The position numbers and the translations under genes were made by a program. Shown one piece after another: positions 1-6,371 of a DNA stretch of 6,660 bases. The stretch comes from Acidobacteriota bacterium. Lineage in GTDB: Bacteria > Acidobacteriota > Terriglobia > Terriglobales > Acidobacteriaceae. The stretch covers positions 1 to 6,660 of the forward strand of contig JAJZDO010000993.1 of assembly GCA_021805955.1 (NCBI GenBank), written 5' to 3'. The notes beneath the pieces were generated by a model that was given only the letters and a program-made list of their open reading frames with translations, was not told where the DNA came from and ran no database searches. Each line of letters opens with the position of its first letter. Positions within the stretch are counted from its first letter, which is position 1.

Positions 1-1
1 A

Positions 2-175
2 GAGAGTGGAGCTGTCGGCTCAGTTCTGCAAAGGATTATTCTGATGGGAGGACGCAACTGGCCCGCTATCGGTGGTGGCTTGCTTGGCTGCTTGGTTCTT
101 CCGCGCCTGGATGCGCTGAGTATGTGCCGGCATTTTGCGGATATGAGGAGAGAGAAATGCTGGCAACGCGATTGA
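2..175 (+). CDS. 3' end of an unidentified gene (partial, runs off left edge)
   Basis: A reading frame is open from the left edge to a TGA at 173-175 and codes for about 57 residues. I do not recognise it. The middle is glycine- and leucine-rich (NWPAIGGGLLGCLVLP) and could be a short membrane segment; the end is basic and polar (MCRHFADMRREKCWQRD). Its stop lies 19 bases inside the next gene if that gene starts at 157, an overlap typical of translational coupling. Caution: the frame of the next gene is also open back to base 1, so a coding frame here cannot be proven. I prefer this frame because its composition is more protein-like; the competing frame gives a tryptophan-rich stretch (RYRWWLAW). 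Confidence 0.4.
   Translation, partial: ESGAVGSVLQRIILMGGRNWPAIGGGLLGCLVLPRLDALSMCRHFADMRREKCWQRD
145..150 (+). promoter_or_regulatory. Shine-Dalgarno site deciding the start at 157
   Basis: GAGGAG lies six bases before the ATG at 157, close to ideal spacing. This favours the ATG at 157 over the in-frame GTG at 124, which has no such site, and over the in-frame ATG at 301, which has only a poorly spaced AGGA. Confidence 0.6.
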
Positions 176-1026
176 AAGAAATATTTAAAGCAACGGCACA
201 GGAGCATCGGGCATCCGTCCACGATATGCCTAGAGAGTCCGCTTCAGTCCGCGCGCAGAGTCGCGATTTGGCGTTGGTACGTTTTCAGCCCCGCAGGACG
301 ATGCGAGGCTTTCTCGCGGCATTTATCTTGTTCTCTCTTCAAATTATGGTCCTCACGCACAAGGTTTCCGCGGCAGGGCTGCAGTCGAATGCGGCAACGG
401 TGCCCTCGTCGCAGGCCGCCACGCTCTATCCTGCCTTCAGCGAGTCGCTGCATCCGGCGTTAGAGCAAGTGGGAAACAGCGTCGGCCAAATCCAAATTGA
501 CCATTGGAAACTCTCTAAGAGTTGGAAGGCTCAATTGCAAAGCGATGCCGACTCCATCACGCAAGACCTTTCCCATCAACTGCCTGTGCTTTTTCAGCAG
601 GCACAGGCAGCGCCGACGGCCTTGGACGCGCAACTGCGCGTGATGCAGAATGTCGGCGCTCTGTACGACGTGTTGGTGCGCCTGACATTAGCTGCCGACC
701 TGACTGAGAAGAAAACCGATGCGGCGATGCTCGACAGCGCTCTTCAGCGGCTGGAAGCTGCCCGAAAATCGGCGACCGCACAGATGGTGAGTGCGGCGGC
801 CTTACAGCATCAGCAACTGGTCCAGTTGCAGATGCGAATAGAAGCCAGCCCGGCCAACCAGAGTATTTCCGGCGCGCATGGGAAAACCATCGTGGTCGAC
901 AACGAGGTTCGGCATAGAACGGTGCATCGTACGACGCATCATAAAAAGCCGGTTGCTTCGACGACCGGTGCGAAATCTCAACCGAACGGGGTGCAATCGA
1001 CAGGGAACAAGCCTTCTCCTCACTAG
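157..1026 (+). CDS. Membrane-anchored or secreted helical protein of unknown function
   Basis: A 289-residue protein that I cannot assign to a named family. Residues 1-48 are polar and rich in Arg and Ala. Residues 50-67 (GFLAAFILFSLQIMVLT region) are a single hydrophobic segment followed by a signal-peptidase-like SAAG. Residues about 95-228 are rich in Gln, Ala and Leu and look largely helical (ALYDVLVRLTLAADL, LDSALQRLEAARKS). The tail, 252-289, is basic and His/Thr/Ser/Pro-rich (VRHRTVHRTTHHKK) and probably disordered. The start at 157 is chosen for its Shine-Dalgarno site. If translation began at Met49 (base 301), the hydrophobic segment would be a classical signal peptide; from 157 it is more likely an N-in membrane anchor or a signal with a very long n-region. 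It overlaps the preceding partial gene and lies 111 bp before the DsbA-like gene. An extracytoplasmic location of the main body is inferred; function is unknown. Confidence 0.8.
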   Translation: MLATRLKEIFKATAQEHRASVHDMPRESASVRAQSRDLALVRFQPRRTMRGFLAAFILFSLQIMVLTHKVSAAGLQSNAATVPSSQAATLYPAFSESLHPALEQVGNSVGQIQIDHWKLSKSWKAQLQSDADSITQDLSHQLPVLFQQAQAAPTALDAQLRVMQNVGALYDVLVRLTLAADLTEKKTDAAMLDSALQRLEAARKSATAQMVSAAALQHQQLVQLQMRIEASPANQSISGAHGKTIVVDNEVRHRTVHRTTHHKKPVASTTGAKSQPNGVQSTGNKPSPH

Positions 1027-1124
1027 AGGTTGGTTTGAGCTGTATTGCCATGAAAACAGAGGGAAGAGTGGATTTTTGCTGTGCGCCGACGGTTGCCATG
1101 CACGAAAAATTCTTGCTGAGGCCG

Positions 1125-1130
1125 TAAAAT
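1125..1130 (+). promoter_or_regulatory. Candidate -10 box of a leaderless promoter for the DsbA-like gene
   Basis: TAAAAT differs from the consensus TATAAT at one position. It ends seven bases before the ATG at 1138, so transcription would begin at or next to the start codon. No Shine-Dalgarno site lies within a usable distance of that ATG, which fits a leaderless message. I see no good -35 at 16-18 bp; TTGCCA at 1093-1098 is too far upstream (26 bp). Confidence 0.35.
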
Positions 1131-1137
1131 AACAACT

Positions 1138-1842
1138 ATGTCGCAACCGGCGATTCAGCAGGTTTTCTTGAAACGAATTTTCGCTCTCCTTTTCATTCCG
1201 GCGTTCATGGCCGCGACTCCAATTCTTCGCGCGCAGAGCGCAGCCTACACCCAGGTTCATGACGCAACGCCGTTAAAGGCACCCGCAGGTGCCCGTGTGG
1301 CCATTGTGGAGTTCGACGACATGGAGTGTCCCATGTGCGGTCAAGACAATCCATTACTGATGGGCGCTGCCGCGAAATATCGCATTCCCTGGATTCGCTA
1401 CGACTTTCCGCTACCCTTCCATGCGTGGAGCTTTCAGGCTGCCGTGGACGCGCGTTGGTTCGATACCAAGTCGAAGAAACTGGGCGATGATTTTCGCAAT
1501 GCAGTATTTGCCAATCAACGCAGCATTGAGACTCCGGCGGACTTGCGAGCGTTCGCTGACAAGTTTGCTCAGCAGCATGGCATAGGATTTCCGTTCGTCG
1601 TCGATCCGCAAGGCAAACTGGCGGCGGAAGTGAAGGCGGACTATGCGCTGGGCCAGCGCGTCGGCATTGAGCACACGCCTACCATCTGGGTGGTCACCAA
1701 TCAGACCACGGGAGTTCCTTACGTCGAAGTGGTGGATCCGAATCATCTGTATGCCATCATCGACCAGGCGCTGGCGGAAACAGCCAACGAAAAACCACCC
1801 GCTCACGCCGCCCGCGTACCTCACCGCAAAACCAGTCGTTAG
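1138..1842 (+). CDS. Secreted DsbA-family thiol-disulfide oxidoreductase (thioredoxin fold)
   Basis: A 234-residue protein expected to exchange disulfides on exported proteins outside the cytoplasmic membrane. Residues about 12-33 form a signal peptide: basic LKR, a hydrophobic run (IFALLFIPAFMAA), then RAQSA. A thioredoxin-fold strand (VAIVEFDDMEC) leads into the active site CPMC at 64-67. A long helical insert follows (about 95-150), as in DsbA proteins, and then the cis-proline loop HTPTIWVV with Thr180-Pro181. Cys64 and Cys67 are the only cysteines, so both are free for the redox cycle. Family membership is clear; whether it oxidises or isomerises, and its substrates and DsbB/VKOR-type partner, cannot be told here. 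The ATG at 1138 has no Shine-Dalgarno site. A TTG at 1168, preceded by CAGG, would give a more compact signal peptide and is a possible alternative start. Transcription converges with the aldo/keto reductase. Confidence 0.9.
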   Translation: MSQPAIQQVFLKRIFALLFIPAFMAATPILRAQSAAYTQVHDATPLKAPAGARVAIVEFDDMECPMCGQDNPLLMGAAAKYRIPWIRYDFPLPFHAWSFQAAVDARWFDTKSKKLGDDFRNAVFANQRSIETPADLRAFADKFAQQHGIGFPFVVDPQGKLAAEVKADYALGQRVGIEHTPTIWVVTNQTTGVPYVEVVDPNHLYAIIDQALAETANEKPPAHAARVPHRKTSR

Positions 1843-1874
1843 CTGAATAGCGGTTTACGGAGTTAGGTTCACTG

Positions 1875-1900
1875 CGGCTGATCCGGACAGCGATCAGCCG
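1875..1900. terminator. Hairpin between convergent genes, possible bidirectional terminator
   Basis: Perfect 9-bp arms, CGGCTGATC (1875-1883) and GATCAGCCG (1892-1900), flank an 8-base loop. The hairpin lies 32 bases after the stop of the DsbA-like gene and contains the stop codon of the convergent reductase (1894-1896, complement). There is no U-tract on either side, so it is not a canonical intrinsic terminator. It may act as a weak bidirectional terminator or a 3'-end stabiliser of either message. Confidence 0.55.
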
Positions 1901-2883
1901 TTGACATGTTGCATGGCGACCTCCGGATATCGCGGCCCGGACGCCACGCCTTGCGGAGCCACTTCCGCAATGTGCTTCAAGTCGGCAGCCGTCAACTGGA
2001 CTGAAACTGCGCCGACATTTTCTTCCAGATAGCGCAGCTTTTTCGTGCCCGGGATCGGGACGATGTCCTCGCCCTGCGCCAATACCCACGCCAACGCCAG
2101 TTGAGAGGCAGTGCAGCCTTTTTCCTGGGCCAGCTCCTCCACTTTTTTCACCAGGTCGAGATTGAGCGCAAAATTCTCCCCTTGAAAGCGTGGAGAATTG
2201 CGGCGATAGTCATCGGCCGGCAAATCCTCCAGCTTGCGAAAGCGGCCAGTCAAAAATCCGCGCCCCAGCGGACTATAGGCAACAAAGCCGACGCCCAGCT
2301 CCCGGCAGGTGGTGAGAACTTCATCCTCAGGGTCACGGGTCCACAACGAGTATTCGGTCTGTAATGCGGCAATAGGATGGACAGCTACGGCCCTCCGAAG
2401 CGTCGCTGGAGCCGCTTCCGACAGCCCAAGGTGCCGCACCTTTCCCTCACGCACCAGTTCCGCCATGGCACCCACCGTCTCTTCAATGGGTACTTTTTGG
2501 TCGACGCGATGCTGATAATAGAGGTCGATGGTCTCGACGCCGAGTCGCTGCAAGCTGCCTTCGCAGGCACTCTTTACGTATTCGGGACGCCCGTTCACAC
2601 CCAAAGGCGCGCCCGTCTTGGTGTCGCGCAGGATACCAAATTTTGTTGCCAGCACAACCTTGTCCCGTCGGTCGCGAATGGCTTTGCCCACCAGCACTTC
2701 ATTTGTGTGCGGCCCATACATGTCGGCTGTGTCCAGAAAATCGATTCCCAACTCCAAGGCTCGATGAATCACTGCAATTGAGTCCTGATCGCTCTCTTGT
2801 CCGCTGTAAAAATCGGACATTCCCATACATCCCAGGCCCAGTTCGGAAACCTTCAGGCCCTTTCCCAATATTCTTTGTTCCAT
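1894..2883 (-). CDS. NADPH-dependent aldo/keto reductase
   Basis: A 329-residue cytoplasmic protein of usual length for the aldo/keto reductase superfamily. These are (beta/alpha)8 barrels that reduce aldehydes or ketones with NAD(P)H. The N-terminus ([20 protein letters not shown]) is typical of the bacterial YakC-like group (AKR13-type, by pattern memory). All four catalytic residues are visible: Asp51 and Tyr56 in DTADMYG, Lys81 in ATKFG, and His125 in YYQHRVD. The cofactor-binding C-terminal part shows [11 protein letters not shown] (203-213) and [13 protein letters not shown] (277-289). The physiological substrate cannot be inferred. The start at 2883 is well supported by GGAGGAAG six bases upstream. 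The gene is divergent from ddl and convergent with the DsbA-like gene, so it is probably transcribed alone. Confidence 0.95.
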   Translation of the reverse strand: MEQRILGKGLKVSELGLGCMGMSDFYSGQESDQDSIAVIHRALELGIDFLDTADMYGPHTNEVLVGKAIRDRRDKVVLATKFGILRDTKTGAPLGVNGRPEYVKSACEGSLQRLGVETIDLYYQHRVDQKVPIEETVGAMAELVREGKVRHLGLSEAAPATLRRAVAVHPIAALQTEYSLWTRDPEDEVLTTCRELGVGFVAYSPLGRGFLTGRFRKLEDLPADDYRRNSPRFQGENFALNLDLVKKVEELAQEKGCTASQLALAWVLAQGEDIVPIPGTKKLRYLEENVGAVSVQLTAADLKHIAEVAPQGVASGPRYPEVAMQHVNG

Positions 2884-2889
2884 TCGCTA

Positions 2890-2897
2890 CTTCCTCC
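2890..2897 (-). promoter_or_regulatory. Shine-Dalgarno site of the aldo/keto reductase
   Basis: Read on the minus strand this is GGAGGAAG, six bases before the ATG at 2883. It is the strongest ribosome-binding site in the window and fixes the start of the reductase. Confidence 0.75.
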
Positions 2898-2965
2898 GCT
2901 GGTTTCTCGCCTGTTTCTATGGATGCCGGATGTGGCGCTGACGGTGCAGGCTCCTCGAAGCCATG

Positions 2966-2984
2966 ACAAATGTATACCAATTGT
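2966..2984. promoter_or_regulatory. Imperfect dyad in a divergent spacer, candidate operator
   Basis: ACAAaTG-tatac-CAaTTGT has 7-bp arms with one mismatched pair around a 5-bp centre containing part of GTATAC. It sits about 80 bases from both the reductase start (2883) and the ddl start (3064), where a shared regulator could bind. No regulator gene lies nearby, and the site rests on symmetry alone. I found no convincing -35/-10 pair for either gene; the best -10-like word on the ddl side is TACACT at 3039-3044, without a -35 partner. Confidence 0.3.
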
Positions 2985-3063
2985 GTGAACCCTGTGGATT
3001 GGTTCATTTTGAAGTGCGGGAAATCTTTCTCCTCGCAGTACACTGAACTTTCATCCCGCTCCC

Positions 3064-4257
3064 ATGAAAAAACTGCGTGTAGGCATTCTCTTTGGCGGTC
3101 GCAGCGGCGAACATGAGGTTTCGCTGCTGTCAGCCGCTTCGGTTCTTCAGGCCATGGACCAGAGAAAGTATGATGTCCACCTGATCGGCATTACCAGAGA
3201 TGGCCGTTGGCTCACCGCCGGCGATGCCGCACACCTGCTGCCTTCCTCGGCCAGGGAAACCCATCACCTGCGAGCCGGCGATCCGGAGGCAACCCCGGGC
3301 GCGGCGCTGCTGGAGCACGGCAAAGAAGTGCTGGTCGCGCCCGTACCTGTGCATGCCGAGCAATCCGGCAGTTCGCTCGCCGCCATTCGCGCCAGCGCGG
3401 AATCTTCCCTCAACGTGGATGTCATCTTCCCGGTACTGCATGGAACTTTTGGCGAAGACGGCACTGTGCAGGGGCTGCTCGAACTCGCGGACATCGCCTA
3501 TGTCGGCTCCGGCGTTCTAGGCTCCTCGGCGGGGATGGACAAAGACGTGATGAAGCGTCTGTTCGCCGCCGCCAAGCTGCCGATCCCGAAACATGTCATG
3601 TTGCTGCGTGGCGAATGGCAGCAAAACTCTCGTCGCTCCATCCAGCGCGTCGAGGCCGCGCTGCGCTATCCCATGTTTGTGAAGCCGGCAAATCTCGGCT
3701 CGTCCGTGGGCATCAGCAAGGCGCATGATCGCAAGGAGCTTGGCGTAGCCATCGACCTGGCTGCCAGTTACGATCGCAAGATTGTGATTGAGGTCAGTAT
3801 CGGCGGCAAGCGCGCTAAAGCCCGCGAACTGGAAGTCGCCGTGCTCGGCAACGATTCTCCCCAGGCTTCCGTTGTCGGCGAAGTGATTCCATGCAAAGAG
3901 TTTTACGATTACGAGGCCAAATATCTCAGTGAAGGCTCGCAGTTGATCATTCCGGCAAAACTGACCAAGGAGGAAACGAAACGCGTGCGGCAGATGGCCA
4001 TCGACGCATTTCGCGCCTGCGATTTGGCTGGCATGGCTCGGGTGGATTTCCTGATGGGACCAGGCAAACCGAGCGGCGCGCGTCCGCGAAAAATCTTCCT
4101 GAATGAGGTGAATACGCTGCCCGGCTTCACCGCAATCAGCATGTATCCCAAACTTTGGCTGGCCAGCGGACTTGCTTACAGCGATCTGATCGACCGATTG
4201 ATTCAGCTCGCGCTCGAGCGGCATGAAGAAAAGAAGAGTAACCGCTATGGCCTGTAG
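3064..4257 (+). CDS. ddl: D-alanine--D-alanine ligase (DdlA-type, ATP-grasp)
   Basis: Joins two D-alanines using ATP in the cytoplasm to supply the terminal dipeptide of peptidoglycan precursors. The 397 residues show the family motifs in order: GGRSGEHEVSLLSA (11-24, with Glu16 matching the catalytic Glu15 of E. coli DdlB), HGTFGEDGTVQG (126-137), MDKDVMKR (158-165), FVKPANLGSSVGISK (205-219), the substrate-loop YDYEAKY (281-287), MARVDF (324-329), and NEVNTLPGFTAISMYPKLW (347-365). Arg326, Asp328, Glu348 and Asn350 match the transition-state and Mg-binding residues Arg255, Asp257, Glu270 and Asn272 of DdlB. The long N-terminal domain and the C-terminal ASGL..DLI..LI.LALERH pattern are DdlA-like. 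It is longer than E. coli DdlA (364), partly from small insertions at about 248-253 and 334-342. The ATG at 3064 starts the conserved KKLRVGILFGG strand but has no Shine-Dalgarno site. It appears monocistronic and divergent from the reductase. Confidence 0.96.
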   Translation: MKKLRVGILFGGRSGEHEVSLLSAASVLQAMDQRKYDVHLIGITRDGRWLTAGDAAHLLPSSARETHHLRAGDPEATPGAALLEHGKEVLVAPVPVHAEQSGSSLAAIRASAESSLNVDVIFPVLHGTFGEDGTVQGLLELADIAYVGSGVLGSSAGMDKDVMKRLFAAAKLPIPKHVMLLRGEWQQNSRRSIQRVEAALRYPMFVKPANLGSSVGISKAHDRKELGVAIDLAASYDRKIVIEVSIGGKRAKARELEVAVLGNDSPQASVVGEVIPCKEFYDYEAKYLSEGSQLIIPAKLTKEETKRVRQMAIDAFRACDLAGMARVDFLMGPGKPSGARPRKIFLNEVNTLPGFTAISMYPKLWLASGLAYSDLIDRLIQLALERHEEKKSNRYGL

Positions 4258-4464
4258 CTGCCAACGGAGTCCAGACTCAACTTTGTCGTTCCCTATACAC
4301 TGTTCCGAGAACAATCGGAAAGCGATCCTCCTCGCGGCTTTGTCGCGGCCCATAGGCGCGATTAAGCTTGTACCGGAAAACATGAGACGAAAAACTTTCT
4401 CTTCCATTTTCCGGGACCCCGTCGCTGGCCAGCGCCCGAGTGCTTGCAGATTTCCGAACAACCG
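4258..4464. other. Spacer with no convincing gene
   Basis: This is the longest gap between genes in the window (207 bp). An 81-codon frame that crosses it (4223-4468) begins inside ddl and has no protein-like character. A 6-bp stem (TTCCGA 4303-4308, TCGGAA 4315-4320) lacks a U-tract. TTGTCG (4340-4345) and TAAGCT (4363-4368), 17 bp apart, are a weak promoter-like pair for the next gene. None of these is strong enough to call on its own. Confidence 0.4.
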
Positions 4465-6207
4465 ATGAGCGTCACGTTACAAGGCAGGCATTTCCCGCGT
4501 TGCGAGATGCTCCCAACCTACGCTGCCAGAATTGGCTGTGCAGTTTTTTGCGCTAACTTTCTGACCATGTTTCTGATGAATGTCGCGCGCCTCAATACCT
4601 ACTGGTTGCCATACTTGTTCTTCGGGCTGTTCGGGGCGGTCACAATTGCAATATTTCGCGTGCAGCCGATCGCTTCCATTTACCCTGCTTATTTGTCCGC
4701 CACGCAGCAACGACGCCTGACGCTGCTCGTGCTGTTCGTAGCATTTCTATTGGCTGCGGCGCGACTGCCGTATCTGATGGAAGGATATTTGCATCACCTG
4801 GTGGGTCCGGTCGTTTACGACGATACCTGGCATTTTCAGGAGATCAACTCACTCGTACATTCCGTTCGCTATCCTGCCCAGTGCAGCCTGGTCCCCAATC
4901 GTTATTTTTCGCTGTACTATGCCCCCTGGATGATGATCGCCGCAATCTATCTGGCGATCCCTCTCCACGGGTTCACCATCAAGGCGGCGTTCGCTGTTGG
5001 TTGCGCGATTTATCAGATACTTTTCCTCCTGACTCTTTTGTGCGTTGGCGCCACGCGCGGGCGCAGTCGAAAACATCTTTATTGGGCCATCTATTTGATC
5101 GCCGGCTGGGCCGGAATAGAATCTTTCTTTTCCGTCATGTACTATCTTCGGCGCAACCTCGTGTGGCTGCGTGCGTCGGAGACGCCCATCCATTTTCCGC
5201 CGCTGCTTACAGGCATTCTGTGGGCCCCGCACCATGCGGCGGCTGCCATTGCGCTGGTCCTCTGCTGGCACGTGTGGGATAGAACGCAAGAAAAACATTG
5301 GCCCTTAGTTCTCCAATGCAGCGTGTTGCTGGCGTTCGCATTCTATAGCAGTGTGTTTGTATTTCTCGGCGCGCTGCCTTTTGCCGTGTATTATGTCCTG
5401 CGCACGGTCCGCGCGAGCTATAAAGGAATCCTCAAGGTTACTTGTCTTGCGGCAGCTCTCATCTGGCCGCTGCTGTGGATGTATCTGGGGAAGAGTCAGG
5501 ATGTTCGGTTCCTGTTCCCGTTTATGAATGGAATCGACGAGCTATTCCCGTATCTTGCCAGTGCCCAATTTACTTCCCTGCATCCGGGACTTGCTTCTGT
5601 ATTTGGAATGTTCCACGGGATAGATGCCGCCTTTTTCGTCTTTCTTGTATTTATCTTCTTCAATTTCCTGCTACACGCGATTGCACTTATATTCCAGGGG
5701 AAGAATCTAAGCCGGGATAACGTCGCGCTCGCTGCCATTGCGATTGCATTTATCGTTTCCACTTATTTCATCGGCTTCCCGGAGGGCGATAACTACGCAA
5801 GCCGCGGCTATCTCATCCCAATCATCGTGCTTGGATGGATTTGTGCCGAGATCTTGCCGGAGATTCGCCCTATGCCCTGGATTGCATTGGGATTGCTTCT
5901 AGGAGCGTTCGGTTTGCTGCATCAAGGATTTTCAACCTACAGGCACGCAGTCTACATCGCGCGAACGCCGCTGGATGCACGGTACGGCGGCGCGATCCTC
6001 GCCATGAACCTGGACCGCAATACCCGCAGCATATCTCCCGGCGCATTGTCCCAGGCATTCATTGACGATCCGGACCTGATTTACTACGTCGAGAAGTTCG
6101 TCGCGGGTGGAAAGGACCACTTGGTCGTTGCTGATCGCCAGTTGGAATGCCTTGGGCCGCATGGGCCGTGGAAGTGGCAGCAACTCCCGATGCCGCCAGG
6201 CAAATGA
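4465..6207 (+). CDS. Multi-pass membrane protein, GT-C glycosyltransferase-like
   Basis: A 580-residue protein with about 12-13 predicted membrane segments, near residues 22-40, 47-64, 87-103, 152-168, 173-193, 206-226, 246-268, 281-311 (possibly two), 324-341, 386-411, 420-438, 447-466 and 470-488. After the third segment comes a loop with VVYDDTWHFQEINSLVHS (about 116-133). A loop with paired acidic residues and a nearby His before a run of membrane helices is characteristic of GT-C enzymes, which move sugars from polyprenyl-phosphate carriers outside the membrane. A later motif, FPEGDNYASRGYLIP (438-452), resembles a conserved loop seen late in such proteins. The soluble tail (about 490-580) ends GPHGPWKWQQLPMPPGK. 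Fold assignment is inferred; donor and acceptor are unknown. The start is uncertain: ATG 4465 is used, with TTG 4444 (+7 residues) and ATG 4507 (-14 residues) as alternatives; none has a good Shine-Dalgarno site. Confidence 0.85.
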   Translation: MSVTLQGRHFPRCEMLPTYAARIGCAVFCANFLTMFLMNVARLNTYWLPYLFFGLFGAVTIAIFRVQPIASIYPAYLSATQQRRLTLLVLFVAFLLAAARLPYLMEGYLHHLVGPVVYDDTWHFQEINSLVHSVRYPAQCSLVPNRYFSLYYAPWMMIAAIYLAIPLHGFTIKAAFAVGCAIYQILFLLTLLCVGATRGRSRKHLYWAIYLIAGWAGIESFFSVMYYLRRNLVWLRASETPIHFPPLLTGILWAPHHAAAAIALVLCWHVWDRTQEKHWPLVLQCSVLLAFAFYSSVFVFLGALPFAVYYVLRTVRASYKGILKVTCLAAALIWPLLWMYLGKSQDVRFLFPFMNGIDELFPYLASAQFTSLHPGLASVFGMFHGIDAAFFVFLVFIFFNFLLHAIALIFQGKNLSRDNVALAAIAIAFIVSTYFIGFPEGDNYASRGYLIPIIVLGWICAEILPEIRPMPWIALGLLLGAFGLLHQGFSTYRHAVYIARTPLDARYGGAILAMNLDRNTRSISPGALSQAFIDDPDLIYYVEKFVAGGKDHLVVADRQLECLGPHGPWKWQQLPMPPGK

Positions 6208-6335
6208 TTACGGCGGACCGGCCAGGCAATCCGCGTTAGAGGCAGATACGTTGACCGCTGCGGACAGAAATAGGCTGTGGCAGCTCCAGTTCCGGCATCT
6301 GGCAGGGGTCGCCCCAAGCTCCCGCATCTCAGTAG

Positions 6336-6365
6336 TTTCCATCCCATGGTGCCGCGTCTTACAAT
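6336..6365 (+). promoter_or_regulatory. Candidate leaderless promoter of the last gene
   Basis: TTTCCA (6336-6341, four matches to TTGACA) and TACAAT (6360-6365, five matches to TATAAT) are separated by 18 bp. The -10 ends six bases before the ATG at 6372, so the predicted first transcribed base is the A of the start codon. No Shine-Dalgarno site is present. It repeats the layout seen before the gene at 1138. Confidence 0.45.
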
Positions 6366-6371
6366 GTTGCC

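Noticed and set aside
557..1260. Long minus-strand open frames (192 and 152 codons) opposite the helical protein and the start of the DsbA-like gene
   Set aside because: They have low-complexity Arg/Ser/Pro-rich composition, no recognisable motif and no ribosome-binding site, and they lie antisense to a better-supported gene with a clear domain layout.
4303..4320. 6-bp stem (TTCCGA/TCGGAA) after ddl as a terminator
   Set aside because: The stem is short, has no U-tract, and a competing GTTC/GAAC pairing exists within it.
3517..4461. A 314-codon minus-strand open frame opposite ddl
   Set aside because: It is the antisense shadow of a certain D-Ala--D-Ala ligase; its translation shows no family motif.
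6193..6234. Overlapping CCGCC/GGCGG and GCGGA/TCCGC pairings after the membrane protein
   Set aside because: Both have only 5-bp stems with loops of 12-14 bases and no U-tract, and they exclude each other; this is expected by chance in GC-rich sequence.
6251..6279. TTGACC as a -35 element in the spacer before the last gene
   Set aside because: No acceptable -10 lies at 16-18 bp; the promoter-like pair nearer the ATG is better.
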